Positions 16,559 through 25,788 of a DNA stretch of 64,000 nucleotides are shown here, piece after piece (positions within the stretch are counted from its first letter, which is position 1; each line of letters begins with the position of its first letter). The position numbers and the translations under genes are program-made. The DNA comes from Pseudomonas sp. dw_612 (lineage in GTDB: Bacteria > Pseudomonadota > Gammaproteobacteria > Pseudomonadales > Pseudomonadaceae): NCBI RefSeq assembly GCF_018449725.1, contig NZ_JAAVVC010000012.1, positions 149,936 through 213,935 on the forward strand. The letters are read 5' to 3'. The notes under the pieces are model-generated. The model searched no databases. It saw only the letters and a program-made list of their open reading frames with translations, and was not told the DNA's origin.

Positions 16559-19129
16559 TCACGCCAACTGAGGCTGTGCACTCAATGGCTTGAGCGGCAG
16601 CAGTGGCGCATGGGGATCGGCTTTCACCGACTGCCGCCAGGCGTCCAGCCACTCGGCGTGGCCTTCGCTCCAGACCGCCTCATGCAGGCGACCCAATGCA
16701 ACCGGGTCACTCAGCAGTTGCAGACGCTCATGGTTGTTCAGCCCGGCAGGCCCGGCCTTCAACGCATGACGAACACGGTCCACACGCAACCACTCGATCG
16801 GCTCGGCCTGACCGTGACGGGACGTCGCCAGCGAGCACGCCAGGGCGTTCTGCTGCGGATCGACCACGGCGCGGATGAAGCCGTCTTTCAACTGGTGATA
16901 ACGGTTTTCGTGGGTGTACTGGTCGGTGGCCAGCAGTGCCTGTGGCGGATTGTATTCCTCAGGGATCAGGAACAGGCTCTCGTCACGGGACTTCAGACCC
17001 AGACCCACACGACTGGAGATCACCGACACCGGGATCGACAGCATCAACGAACCGACGATCGGCACCAGCCACCAGAGGAAGCTCGGGTTCAGCCAGATCA
17101 CCAGCAGGGCCCAGAAGAAGCCCAGCAAGGTTTGCGGACCGTGGCGCTTGACCGCTTCGCTCCATGGCGTGGAGTCGTCGTCACGTTGTGGCGAGTTCCA
17201 GGTCGCAGCCCAGCCGAGGAACGCGGCGAGTACGAAACGGGTGTGGAAAATCATCCGCACCGGCGCCAGCAGCATGGAGAACAACATCTCCAGCAGCATC
17301 GAGAACGTCACCTTGAACTTGCCGCCGAACTCTTTTGCGCCCTTGGCCCAGATCAGGATGATGCTCAACAGCTTCGGCAGGAACAGCAGCACGATGGTCG
17401 TTGAGAACAACGCCACGGCCTTGTCCGGATGCCATTGCGGCCACAGTGGATAGAGCTGTCGCGGCTCCATGAAGTACTGCGGCTCCATCAGCGTGTTCAC
17501 CGCCAGCAGCGCCGTGGACAACACGAGAAAGAAGAACCACAACGGCGCCGACAGGTACGACATCACGCCGGTCAGGAACACCGCACGGTGTACCGGGTGC
17601 ATGCCTTTGACCAGGAACAGGCGGAAGTTCATCAGGTTACCGTGGCACCAGCGACGGTCACGCTTGAGTTCGTCCAGCAGGTTCGGCGGCAGTTCTTCGT
17701 AGCTGCCCGGCAAGTCGTAGGCAATCCACACGCCCCAGCCGGCACGGCGCATCAGCGCAGCTTCGACGAAGTCGTGGGACAGAATCGCACCGGCAAACGC
17801 CCCTTTACCCGGCAACGGCGCCAGGGCGCAGTGCTCGATAAACGGCTTCATGCGGATGATCGCGTTGTGACCCCAGTAGTGGGATTCGCCCAACTGCCAG
17901 AAGTGCAGGCCTGCGGTGAACAACGGACCGTACACACGGGTCGCAAACTGCTGCATGCGCGCATAAAGGGTGTCCATGCCCGACGCACGTGGCGCGGTCT
18001 GGATAATACCGGCGTCCGGCGTGGCTTCCATCAAGCGCACCAGACTGGTCAGGCATTCACCGCTCATCACGGAGTCCGCGTCGAGCACGACCATGTACTT
18101 GTAGTCACCGCCCCAGCGACGGCAGAAGTCGTCGAGGTTGCCGCTTTTACGTTTGACGCGACGGCGACGGCGGCGATAGAAGATCTTGCCGAAGCCCTTG
18201 GCTTCGCGGCAGACATCCAGCCAGGCCTGTTGCTCGGCCACGCAGATATCGGTTTCGTTACTGTCGCTGAGGACGAAGAAGTCGAAACGGTCCAGGTCAC
18301 CCGTGGCCGCTACCGATTCGAACGTCGCCCGCAGACCGGCGAATACACGCGGCACGTCTTCGTTGCAGATCGGCATCACCAGCGCGGTGCGTGCGTCCTT
18401 GGCAATCGGCTCGTTGCCGGCGCTTTTACCGGAGATACGGTATTTATCGTGCCCGGTGAGCAACTCGAGGAAGCCCATCAACGCGGTCCAGAAACCGGCC
18501 GAGACCCAGCAGAACAGAATCCCGAACAGAATCAGGATGCTGGTTTGCAGCGCATACGGCAGCACTTGCGTGGCGGTTTGCAGCAGCGGTTGATGCAGCA
18601 CTTCGTTCAGGTCGACGAACGACCAGCCCTGGTACGGCATGATGCCTTTCATGTACCAGCCGGCCACGATGGTCTGGCCGAGCATCAGCACCAGCAGAAT
18701 GTAGCGACGGATCGAACCGACGGTGCGCCAGCGCGCTGCCGGCAACACGCGTTCATCCTTCGGCGGTGCCGGTGGATTGGTGCGACCGGTCATCCGGCGC
18801 CAGCCACGCACCAGAATATTGGTGCGCCACGGCTCCGGCACGACTTTGGTCCGACGAATCGGCGGGGTCGCCTTGAGGACGACACGACCACTGGCGTCAA
18901 CCGCCAGCATCTGCGCTTCTTCCAGTTCTTCAGCACTGTTCAGGAGCAGGCGCTTGCCCACCGAGGCTTGTGCAGCCTCGGCCGGCGCGTCGAACGTCGA
19001 GGACGAAAGACGCTGATGCAGTTCACTGAAGGACTGGCAACCCGCGAGTTCCGCGCGCTGTTCGTCGGTCATCGGTAAATGCGCCAGATACTCCGACAGA
19101 GTCTCTGGCTTTACTTGAGAATTACTCAT
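16559..19129 (-). CDS. opgH: OpgH (MdoH), osmoregulated periplasmic glucan glucosyltransferase
   Basis: This inner-membrane protein has 856 residues and a family 2 glycosyltransferase domain. The catalytic set is visible: LVMPICNEDVPR at the domain start, MVVLDADSVMSG (DxD region), HDFVEAALMRRAGW, and RDRRWCHGN standing for the Q/RxxRW motif. At least seven hydrophobic segments flank it. It makes the beta-1,2-glucan backbone from UDP-glucose and moves it to the periplasm, where OpgG acts. Its start overlaps the opgG stop by 8 bp. A terminator follows directly. Confidence 0.97.
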   Translation of the reverse strand: MSNSQVKPETLSEYLAHLPMTDEQRAELAGCQSFSELHQRLSSSTFDAPAEAAQASVGKRLLLNSAEELEEAQMLAVDASGRVVLKATPPIRRTKVVPEPWRTNILVRGWRRMTGRTNPPAPPKDERVLPAARWRTVGSIRRYILLVLMLGQTIVAGWYMKGIMPYQGWSFVDLNEVLHQPLLQTATQVLPYALQTSILILFGILFCWVSAGFWTALMGFLELLTGHDKYRISGKSAGNEPIAKDARTALVMPICNEDVPRVFAGLRATFESVAATGDLDRFDFFVLSDSNETDICVAEQQAWLDVCREAKGFGKIFYRRRRRRVKRKSGNLDDFCRRWGGDYKYMVVLDADSVMSGECLTSLVRLMEATPDAGIIQTAPRASGMDTLYARMQQFATRVYGPLFTAGLHFWQLGESHYWGHNAIIRMKPFIEHCALAPLPGKGAFAGAILSHDFVEAALMRRAGWGVWIAYDLPGSYEELPPNLLDELKRDRRWCHGNLMNFRLFLVKGMHPVHRAVFLTGVMSYLSAPLWFFFLVLSTALLAVNTLMEPQYFMEPRQLYPLWPQWHPDKAVALFSTTIVLLFLPKLLSIILIWAKGAKEFGGKFKVTFSMLLEMLFSMLLAPVRMIFHTRFVLAAFLGWAATWNSPQRDDDSTPWSEAVKRHGPQTLLGFFWALLVIWLNPSFLWWLVPIVGSLMLSIPVSVISSRVGLGLKSRDESLFLIPEEYNPPQALLATDQYTHENRYHQLKDGFIRAVVDPQQNALACSLATSRHGQAEPIEWLRVDRVRHALKAGPAGLNNHERLQLLSDPVALGRLHEAVWSEGHAEWLDAWRQSVKADPHAPLLPLKPLSAQPQLA

Positions 19130-20945
19130 CGGCAGGCAACTGGTAGCTCCAGGTTTCGGTCAGGACTTCTTCAGTCGCCGCCGAATCCGGTGTGGCTGGG
19201 GCCGCGTCCGCAGCAGCAGGCTGCTTGGCGTCTTTGTTGTCCTTGTTCTTGGCATCGGCAACCGGCTTGGCATCGGCCTGCTTGGCGTCCGCCTGCTTGG
19301 CGTCCTTGGCTTCCTTGTCCGTTTTCTCCTGCTGCTTGGCGGCGACTTTGTCGGCCTTGGCAACAGAGGAATTGGAGGCCGGAATCGACGACTTGGCCAG
19401 ATCCTCAGGCACGATCTTCTCGACCAGGGATGCACGCATCTCGGTGGCCTTGCTCGCGTCCTTGATCTTCATGCGCAGGGTCAGGCGCCAGCCCTTGGTA
19501 TCAGGGTTGTAGCGCACGGTGTTCTCGACCAGTTCGGCATTGTCGCCAACGCTGACCTGACTGCGCACGTCGGCGGTTTCCGGCAAGGCGGCCAGGGACG
19601 GGCCTTCGAAGTCCACCAGATAGGCAACGGTGCCATCCGGCTGACGGATCAGGTTGGACTGTTTGACGTCGCCAGTGGAACGCAGGGTCTGTTTGACCCA
19701 GGCGCTGTCCGGAGCGTGGATGGCGGCTTCGTCGATGGTCCAGTGCATGCGATAGGCGACGTCGAGCGGCTGGCCTGGCTCAGGCAGTTTTTCCGGGCTC
19801 CAGAAGGCAACGATGTTGTCGTTGGTTTCGTCGGCGGTCGGAATTTCCACCAGGTCTACAGAACCCTTGCCCCAATCGCCTTTTGGCTCGATCCAGGCAC
19901 TTGGGCGCTTGTCGTAGCGGTCGTCGAGGTCTTCGTAGTGGCTGAAGTCACGACCACGTTGCAGCAAGCCGAAGCCGCGCGGGTTCTCGATGGCAAAGTT
20001 GCTCACCGCCAGGTGTTTCGGGTTGTTCAGAGGGCGCCAGATCCACTCGCCGTTGCCGGCATGGATCGACAGACCGCTGGAGTCATGCAGTTCGCGGCGA
20101 TAGTTCAGCACTTTGGAAGGCTGGTTCGCGCCGAACAGGAACATGCTGGTCAACGGGGCAACGCCGAGCTTGGTGACCTTGTCACGCAGGAACATGCGGG
20201 CCTTGACGTCGACCACGGTGTCGCTGCCTGGACGCAGGGTCAGGCGGTAGGCACCGGTGGCACGCGGCGAATCCAGCAGCGCGAAGATCACCAAGTGCTT
20301 GTCACCCGGTTTCGGCTGTTGAATCCAGAATTCGGTGAAACGCGGGAATTCTTCGCCGGACGGCAATGCGGTATCGATGGCCATGCCGCGAGCGGACAAG
20401 CCATAGGTGTGACCCTTACCGACAACGCGGAAGTAACTCGCGCCGAGCATGGTCATGATTTCGTCTTGCTTGTCGGCCTTGTTGATCGGGTACAGCACAC
20501 GGAAACCGGCATAACCCAGTTGCTCGGTGGCTTTAGGATCGAACTGCACATCGCCGAAATCGAAACGACTTGGGTCGTATTTGATTTCTTCGACGGTGTT
20601 GGCCGTGATTTCGTTGATTTTCACCGGGGTGTCGAAGTGCATGCCCTGGTGATAGAACGAAAGCTTGAACGGGGTTTTCTGATCGGCCCACTCGGCTTTT
20701 TCAGTGCGGAAACGAATTTTCTGATAGTCCGCGAATTTCATCTCGCGGAATTCGTTCGGCAGGTTACTGCGCGGGGCTTCGTATTTCTGCCCGGCCAGGT
20801 CTTTCGCCTTGACCGACACATCATCCAGGTTGAATGCCCAAAGCTGGCCGGCGCTGAGCAGGCACAGCAGTGCAGAGCCCGCTACCAGAGCGCTTCGGAA
20901 CCGTTGGGCAGACAATTTTGGTGCATTACAGGGACTAACAATCAC
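19122..20945 (-). CDS. opgG: OpgG (MdoG), periplasmic glucan biosynthesis protein
   Basis: The start chosen is GTG 20945 (MIVSPCNAPKLSAQRF), 7 bp after a GAGG, which gives 607 residues and a good signal peptide (LVAGSALLCLLSAGQLWA-FN). An in-frame ATG 27 bp upstream is the alternative. The body is the glucan-binding beta-sandwich of OpgG/OpgD, needed for release and branching of periplasmic glucans. The C-terminus is unusual: a low-complexity stretch of KDAKQADAKQADAKP type at about 540-600. It is the first gene of the opgGH operon. Confidence 0.94.
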   Translation of the reverse strand: MIVSPCNAPKLSAQRFRSALVAGSALLCLLSAGQLWAFNLDDVSVKAKDLAGQKYEAPRSNLPNEFREMKFADYQKIRFRTEKAEWADQKTPFKLSFYHQGMHFDTPVKINEITANTVEEIKYDPSRFDFGDVQFDPKATEQLGYAGFRVLYPINKADKQDEIMTMLGASYFRVVGKGHTYGLSARGMAIDTALPSGEEFPRFTEFWIQQPKPGDKHLVIFALLDSPRATGAYRLTLRPGSDTVVDVKARMFLRDKVTKLGVAPLTSMFLFGANQPSKVLNYRRELHDSSGLSIHAGNGEWIWRPLNNPKHLAVSNFAIENPRGFGLLQRGRDFSHYEDLDDRYDKRPSAWIEPKGDWGKGSVDLVEIPTADETNDNIVAFWSPEKLPEPGQPLDVAYRMHWTIDEAAIHAPDSAWVKQTLRSTGDVKQSNLIRQPDGTVAYLVDFEGPSLAALPETADVRSQVSVGDNAELVENTVRYNPDTKGWRLTLRMKIKDASKATEMRASLVEKIVPEDLAKSSIPASNSSVAKADKVAAKQQEKTDKEAKDAKQADAKQADAKPVADAKNKDNKDAKQPAAADAAPATPDSAATEEVLTETWSYQLPADE

Positions 20946-21221
20946 GAGCAACCCTCGCCGAAAACAGATCAAAAAACCAACGGCCAGCTATCTATATGCC
21001 AGGTTGGCGAGCATTGTTCCGACTCCTATGGGGCTAAATGATTCCCCAACAGGTTCCGGGCAAGTCTCTACCTAAGTCAAAATGGGCCAACGAACGCTGA
21101 TCCCCGTAGCGCGCGATTATCTAGTAGGCCGCGTTACAACGCATCAGGGGTAACAAAGTATTTATCGCGAAAAACCCCTGTTTTCAGTCGAAATGCCCTT
21201 AAAAACATGTTTCAGGGGCTT
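20946..21221. other. 276-bp intergenic region: opgG promoter side and dtd 3' side
   Basis: This stretch separates dtd from opgG. The inverted repeat CAGGGGT (21145-21151) / ACCCCTG (21174-21180) has a loop of about 22 bases and no clear T run on the dtd side. It could be a weak terminator or a regulatory hairpin in the opgG leader. No gene is seen. Confidence 0.5.
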
Positions 21222-21659
21222 TCAGGTCTGTAACAGGAAGGTGACCGGGCCATCATTGACCAGATGCACCTGCATATCCGCGCCGAATCTACCTGATGCC
21301 ACAGTGCCATGCACCTCTTTCGCTTTCTCTAATAGATAGTCGAAAAGTTCTTCACCCAGGGCCGGAGGCGCCGCCGTCGAAAAGCTGGGGCGCAACCCGC
21401 TCTTGGTGTCGGCCGCCAGGGTGAATTGCGAGACCAGCAGCAGGCCACCACCGACATCCGCCAGCGACAGATTCATCTTGCCTTCTGTATCACTGAATAC
21501 ACGATAGTTAAGCAGTTTATGCAGAAGTTTGTCGGCACTGGCCCGAGTGTCCCCGGGCTCGACCGCCACCAGCACCAGCAACCCCTGGTCTACTGCGCCA
21601 ACTACCTCCCCCGCCACCTCGACTCGCGCGCCACGCACGCGTTGCAGCAGACCCTTCAT
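21222..21659 (-). CDS. dtd: D-aminoacyl-tRNA deacylase
   Basis: This 145-residue protein is of standard length. It removes D-amino acids (and glycine from mischarged tRNA-Ala) from tRNA. Family motifs are the N-terminal MKGLLQRVRGARVEV, the active-site SQFTLAADTKSGLRPSF and the C-terminal VHLVNDGPVTFLL that carries the Gly-Pro pair. Its ATG overlaps the pip stop by 4 bp. Confidence 0.95.
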   Translation of the reverse strand: MKGLLQRVRGARVEVAGEVVGAVDQGLLVLVAVEPGDTRASADKLLHKLLNYRVFSDTEGKMNLSLADVGGGLLLVSQFTLAADTKSGLRPSFSTAAPPALGEELFDYLLEKAKEVHGTVASGRFGADMQVHLVNDGPVTFLLQT

Positions 21660-22627
21660 GCTTCTTCTGGCGGCAGATCGAGCAACCGGCGAGCCATCTG
21701 ACCAGCGGCGCGCACCAACGCATCGGTAATACCCGGTTCGGACGCGGCGTGGCCGGCATCGCGAATGACCTGCAGCTCACTGTTCGGCCAGGCTTGATGC
21801 AATTCCCAGGCGTTGTCCAACGGGCAGATCACGTCGTAGCGGCCATGCACGATCACGCCGGGCAAATGCGCGATCTTACCCATGTCGCGAATCAACTGGT
21901 TCGGTTCAAGGAAGGCGTTGTTGGTGAAGTAGTGGCATTCGATCCGGGCAATCGACAGCGCGCGCTGCGGCTCAGAGAAGCGATCGACCACCAGCGGGTT
22001 CGGGCGCAGGGTCGCGGTCCGGCCTTCCCAGGTGGACCAGGCCTTGGCCGCGTGCATCTGGGCGATCTGATCGTTGCCGGTCAGGCGCTTATGGAAAGCC
22101 GTCAGCAAGTCGCCGCGCTCGTCCATCGGGATCGGCGCGATGTAGTCCTGCCAGTAATCGGGAAACAGACGGCTGGCACCGCACTGGTAGAACCACTCGA
22201 TTTCCTGCGGACGGCAGAGAAAAATCCCGCGCAGGATCAGACCGTGCACGCGCTCCGGATGGGTTTGCGCATAGGCCAGGGCGAGGGTCGAACCCCAGGA
22301 GCCACCAAACAGCACCCATTTTTCGATGCCCAGGTGCTTGCGGATGCGCTCGAGGTCGGCAACCAGATCCCAGGTGGTGTTGTTTTCGAGGTTGGCGTGG
22401 GGTGTGGAGCGACCGCAGCCGCGCTGGTCGAAGGTCACAATGCGATACAGGTTGGGATCGAAGTACCGGCGGCTCTGTGCATCACACCCGGCGCCGGGGC
22501 CACCATGGATGAACACCACCGGCAAACCTTCCGGTGAACCGCTTTCGTCGACGTACAGCGTGTGGGTTTTATCGACGGCCAGATCGTGCCGGGCGTAGGG
22601 TTTGATCTGCGGGTACAAAGTCTGCAT
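21656..22627 (-). CDS. pip: Proline iminopeptidase
   Basis: The protein has 323 residues and is an S33 alpha/beta hydrolase. The oxyanion segment is VVFIHGGPGAGC, the nucleophile elbow is GGSWGSTLALAYA (Ser), and the late VIHGRYDVICP and DAGHAASEP supply Asp and His. It releases N-terminal proline from peptides. It is translationally coupled to dtd, the conserved pip-dtd pair. Confidence 0.95.
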   Translation of the reverse strand: MQTLYPQIKPYARHDLAVDKTHTLYVDESGSPEGLPVVFIHGGPGAGCDAQSRRYFDPNLYRIVTFDQRGCGRSTPHANLENNTTWDLVADLERIRKHLGIEKWVLFGGSWGSTLALAYAQTHPERVHGLILRGIFLCRPQEIEWFYQCGASRLFPDYWQDYIAPIPMDERGDLLTAFHKRLTGNDQIAQMHAAKAWSTWEGRTATLRPNPLVVDRFSEPQRALSIARIECHYFTNNAFLEPNQLIRDMGKIAHLPGVIVHGRYDVICPLDNAWELHQAWPNSELQVIRDAGHAASEPGITDALVRAAGQMARRLLDLPPEEA

Positions 22628-22731
22628 TGCACGCTCCGTAAAGGGTCGAGGTCATCCCTGGGGGGACTTCAATTATTCTGCCGTCCGGCATCATAAACCC
22701 GAATTACGTCAATGAGCATGTCCTTGCAGCG

Positions 22732-23649
22732 TCAGAGTCTGTCAGCCAGAAACCCGAGCAGGTTTTCATAGAGCCGGTCGACCTCGGCGACCTGCCCCCG
22801 GCCGCGTAAACAGCCGTGCACCAGCCCTTCCCCGTAGTACAACTTCGCGTTCACGCCAGCGGCATCGAGCCGTTCGGTGTAGCGCACACCGTCGTCGCGC
22901 AACGGGTCGAATTGCGCCACGGCGATCAACGCCGGGGGCAAACCGCTGAGATCGTCGGCGAGCAAGGGCATGGCATAGGCGGTCGATTGTCCGGCGCCAC
23001 GTAAATAGAGCGCGTGATAACAATCCACGTCGCTGCTGCTGAGCAACGGAGCGTCGGCGCATTCACTGCGGGACGCTGATTGATGATCGCCACCCAGGCC
23101 CGGATAAATCAGCACTTGGGCGGCGGGCAACGGCTCGCCCGCATCGCGCAAGGCCAGGCATAACGCAGCGGCCAGATTGCCTCCGGCGCTGTCCCCGGCA
23201 ACCAGCATCCGCCCTGGATCGAACCAGAACGGCCCCGAGCACAAGGCGCGCCAGACTTTCAGGCAATCTTCGAAGCCTGCCGGGAATGGATGCTCGGGCG
23301 CCAGCCGATAATCCACCGCGACCACCATCGCCCCCAATGCCGCCGCGAGTTCGGCGCAGATGAAATCATGAGAGTCCAAATCCCCGACCACCCAACCGCC
23401 GCCATGCAGATACAGAATGCACGGCCAGCCGCTGGTCGGCGGCGTCACCGGCGGTCGATAGGAACGCACCGCCACGCCCGCCAGTGTGAAGTCGGTGACC
23501 TCAAGCCCGACGGGACGTGGCGGCGTAAACGCCCGGCACATCTCGCTGTAGGCCTGGCGCAACCCGGTGAGGCTGCTGTCGGTGCTGTTGAAGCCGAGGG
23601 TTTTCTCGACGAAGGCCGACATTTGGTCTGAGAGGGGATAAGGAGCCAT
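22732..23649 (-). CDS. Alpha/beta hydrolase of the hormone-sensitive lipase (family IV) type
   Basis: ATG 23649 (MAPYPLSDQMSAFVEK) was taken over a TTG at 23664, giving 305 residues. The family signature is clear: YLHGGGWVVGDLDSH (HGGG oxyanion motif), VAGDSAGGNLAAALC (GDSAGG nucleophile), FDPLRDDGVRYTERL (Asp) and GEGLVHGCLRG (His). It is likely a carboxylesterase for short-chain esters; the natural substrate is unknown. It stands alone, with a 90-bp REP doublet just upstream and a 104-bp gap after it. Confidence 0.88.
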   Translation of the reverse strand: MAPYPLSDQMSAFVEKTLGFNSTDSSLTGLRQAYSEMCRAFTPPRPVGLEVTDFTLAGVAVRSYRPPVTPPTSGWPCILYLHGGGWVVGDLDSHDFICAELAAALGAMVVAVDYRLAPEHPFPAGFEDCLKVWRALCSGPFWFDPGRMLVAGDSAGGNLAAALCLALRDAGEPLPAAQVLIYPGLGGDHQSASRSECADAPLLSSSDVDCYHALYLRGAGQSTAYAMPLLADDLSGLPPALIAVAQFDPLRDDGVRYTERLDAAGVNAKLYYGEGLVHGCLRGRGQVAEVDRLYENLLGFLADRL

Positions 23650-23691
23650 GGGCCTGCTGCTCAAGAAATGATGGTTATCAAGGAGGCCCCT

Positions 23692-23781
23692 TGTGGGAGC
23701 GGGCTTGCTCGCGAAAGCGGTGGGTCAGGCAACATTAATGTCGACTGACACGCCCTCTTCGCGAGCAAGCCCGCTCCCACA
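23692..23781. repeat. REP doublet, family I, outward type, exactly 90 bp
   Basis: The arms are TGTGGGAGCGGGCTTGCTCG and its inverse. It lies between the esterase start and the end of the choline-type binding-protein gene. Confidence 0.93.
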
Positions 23782-23798
23782 GGGTTTGGCGTTTGAGG

Positions 23799-24746
23799 CT
23801 AGTTTTTCAGGCTGGCCTGCACGGTCGCCACACCATCCTTGCCATCAAAACTGCTGACACCGGCCAGCCAGCGCTGAAGGTCTTCCGGGTGATCGCGCAA
23901 CCACTGCTTCGCTACATCCTGCGGCGTTTTGCGCTCCATGATCGGCACCATCAACTGGCTTTCCTGGGACGCGGTGAAGGTCAGGTTTTCCAGCAGGCGA
24001 TTCACGTTCGGGCAACGCTCGGCGTAATCCGGGGCGGTCACCGTAGAAACGGTCGCCGCGCCTTCGTTCGGACCGTAGACGTCTTCACTGCCGGTCAGGT
24101 AGGCGATTTTCATGTTGATGTTCATCGGGTGCGGGGTCCAGCCGACGAACACCACGAACTCCTTGTGGTTCACTGCCCGCTGCACGGCTGCGAGCATGCC
24201 GGCCTCACCGGACTCAACCAGTTTGAAATCCTTCAAGCCGAAGCGATTGGTCTCGATCATGGTCTTGATGTTGGTGTTGGCCCCGCTGCCCGGCTCGATG
24301 CCGTAGATCTTGCCGCCGAGCTGATCCTTGAACTTGGCAATATCAGCGAAGGTTTTCAGCCCGGCAGCCGCTACGTAGTCCGGCACGGCGAGCGTGGCCT
24401 GGGCGTCGGCCAGGCTCGGCTTGTCCATGACTTTGACTTGGTTGGCGGCGACGAACGGGGCGATGTTCTTGTCCATCGCCGGTTTCCAGTAACCAAGGAA
24501 GATGTCGAGGCGCTTGTCGCGGATGCCGGCGAAGATGATTTGCTGCACGGCGCTGGTTTGCTTGCTTTCGTACCCAAGGCCATTGAGCAACACATCGGCC
24601 ATGCCGCTGGTGGCGATGACGTCGGTCCAGTTGACCACGCCCATGCGCACGGCCTTGCAGGAAGGGTCTTCACTGGCCAGGACGCCGGTGCTCAGAACAG
24701 CGGTACCGCAGAGGATTGAGAGACAGCGGGTGAACAGTCTTTTCAT
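23799..24746 (-). CDS. Orphan choline/glycine betaine-type ABC substrate-binding protein
   Basis: The start ATG 24746 (MKRLFTRCLSILCGTAVLSTGVLA) gives 315 residues and a signal peptide ending GVLA-SE. The body is an OpuAC/ChoX-like protein: VNWTDVIATSGMADVLLNGLGYES, LGYWKPAMDKNIAPF, GIEPGSGANTNIKTMI and VFVGWTPHPMNINM, with the Trp residues that form quaternary ammonium cages. No permease or ATPase gene is next to it. In Pseudomonas, orphan binding proteins such as CaiX and BetX work with the CbcVW core, and this is the likeliest arrangement here. The ligand is not known. Confidence 0.85.
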   Translation of the reverse strand: MKRLFTRCLSILCGTAVLSTGVLASEDPSCKAVRMGVVNWTDVIATSGMADVLLNGLGYESKQTSAVQQIIFAGIRDKRLDIFLGYWKPAMDKNIAPFVAANQVKVMDKPSLADAQATLAVPDYVAAAGLKTFADIAKFKDQLGGKIYGIEPGSGANTNIKTMIETNRFGLKDFKLVESGEAGMLAAVQRAVNHKEFVVFVGWTPHPMNINMKIAYLTGSEDVYGPNEGAATVSTVTAPDYAERCPNVNRLLENLTFTASQESQLMVPIMERKTPQDVAKQWLRDHPEDLQRWLAGVSSFDGKDGVATVQASLKN

Positions 24747-24893
24747 CGGAAGGATCTCGTGCGGCAGATTATTGTAGGGGGCCGGCGTCTTCACGCACCG
24801 TACTCCGAACATTACGCAGCGCCGAGAGGGTAAAAGCGAACTGTGGCGACCGAGATTTGCACGGTGGCGACAGTGATGGCCTTAAAAGATCGC

Positions 24894-24966
24894 AGCCTTC
24901 GGCAGCTCCTACTGTGACCGTGTGAGAACCCGATCCTGTAGGAGCTGCCGAAGGCTGCGATCTTTT
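24894..24966. repeat. REP doublet, family II (73 bp)
   Basis: AAAAGATCGCAGCCTTCGGC and its inverse flank a short centre. The same family occurs at 37049-37150 and 59728-59804. It sits immediately beyond the hutG stop and may end the hut operon transcript. Confidence 0.88.
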
Positions 24967-24970
24967 GATC

Positions 24971-25774
24971 TTAAGCGCTGTAGTGCTTTTGCCCCCAGTC
25001 CAACAACCCTTCCAGCAATTCCTTGAGCACCACCTGCGTCGGCGCCGCCAGGTCCGGGCGATAGCGGAACGGTTCGAACTCTTCCATATAAGTGCACTGC
25101 CCCAACTCCAGTTGCACCGCGTGGATGTTTTCCGCCGGGTTGCCGTAATGCCGGGTGATGTGGCCGCCCTTGAAGCGTCCGTTCAGCACATGGCTGTAAT
25201 CGGTGTGCTTCGCGCAGATCGCTTCCAATTGCGTCGCCAACTGTGGATCGCAACTGGCGCCGTTGAAGGTGCCGAGGTTGAAGTCCGGCAGTTTGCCGTC
25301 GAACAGGTGCGGGATGATCGAGCGGATCGAGTGCGCGTCGAACAGCAGCGCGTAACCGAACTCGGCTTTGAGCCGCGCCAACTCGTTTTGCAAGGTGGTG
25401 TGATACGGCACCCACACCTGCTCCAGATAGGTCGCACGCTCGGCCGCCGACGGTTCCATGCCCTCGCGGAACAACGGAATACCGTCGAACAGGATGGACG
25501 GGTACAGGCCGGTGGTGGCGCCGACGTACATCGGTTTGTCGTCGGACGGTCGGTTCAGGTCGATGACAAATCGCGAGTACTCAGCGGCCAGGGTGCTCGC
25601 ACCCAGTTCAGCGGCAAACTCATACAGCTGCGGAATGTGCCAATCGGTATCGGGCAGGCTGCGTGCGTCGGGAATCAACCCGGCCTCGACCGCCGGGGTC
25701 AGGCGCAGGCCGGCGTGGGGCATGCTGATCAGCAGCGGCACGCGACCTTGTTTGAAGTTCAGAACCTTATCCAC
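24971..25774 (-). CDS. hutG: N-formylglutamate deformylase
   Basis: The start GTG 25774 (MDKVLNFKQGRVPLLISMPHAG) was preferred: AGGAG lies 7 bp upstream, and 267 residues is the family size. A GTG at 25789 would cover this ribosome site. The protein belongs to the zinc amidohydrolase FGase family: LISMPHAG, LLFDAHSIRS with His and Asp, and GGHITRHYG. It cleaves N-formylglutamate to glutamate and formate, the last step of the five-step pathway that also needs HutF. It is the last gene of the long hutU-to-hutG unit. Confidence 0.94.
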   Translation of the reverse strand: MDKVLNFKQGRVPLLISMPHAGLRLTPAVEAGLIPDARSLPDTDWHIPQLYEFAAELGASTLAAEYSRFVIDLNRPSDDKPMYVGATTGLYPSILFDGIPLFREGMEPSAAERATYLEQVWVPYHTTLQNELARLKAEFGYALLFDAHSIRSIIPHLFDGKLPDFNLGTFNGASCDPQLATQLEAICAKHTDYSHVLNGRFKGGHITRHYGNPAENIHAVQLELGQCTYMEEFEPFRYRPDLAAPTQVVLKELLEGLLDWGQKHYSA

Positions 25775-25788
25775 AACTGTTCTCCTCA

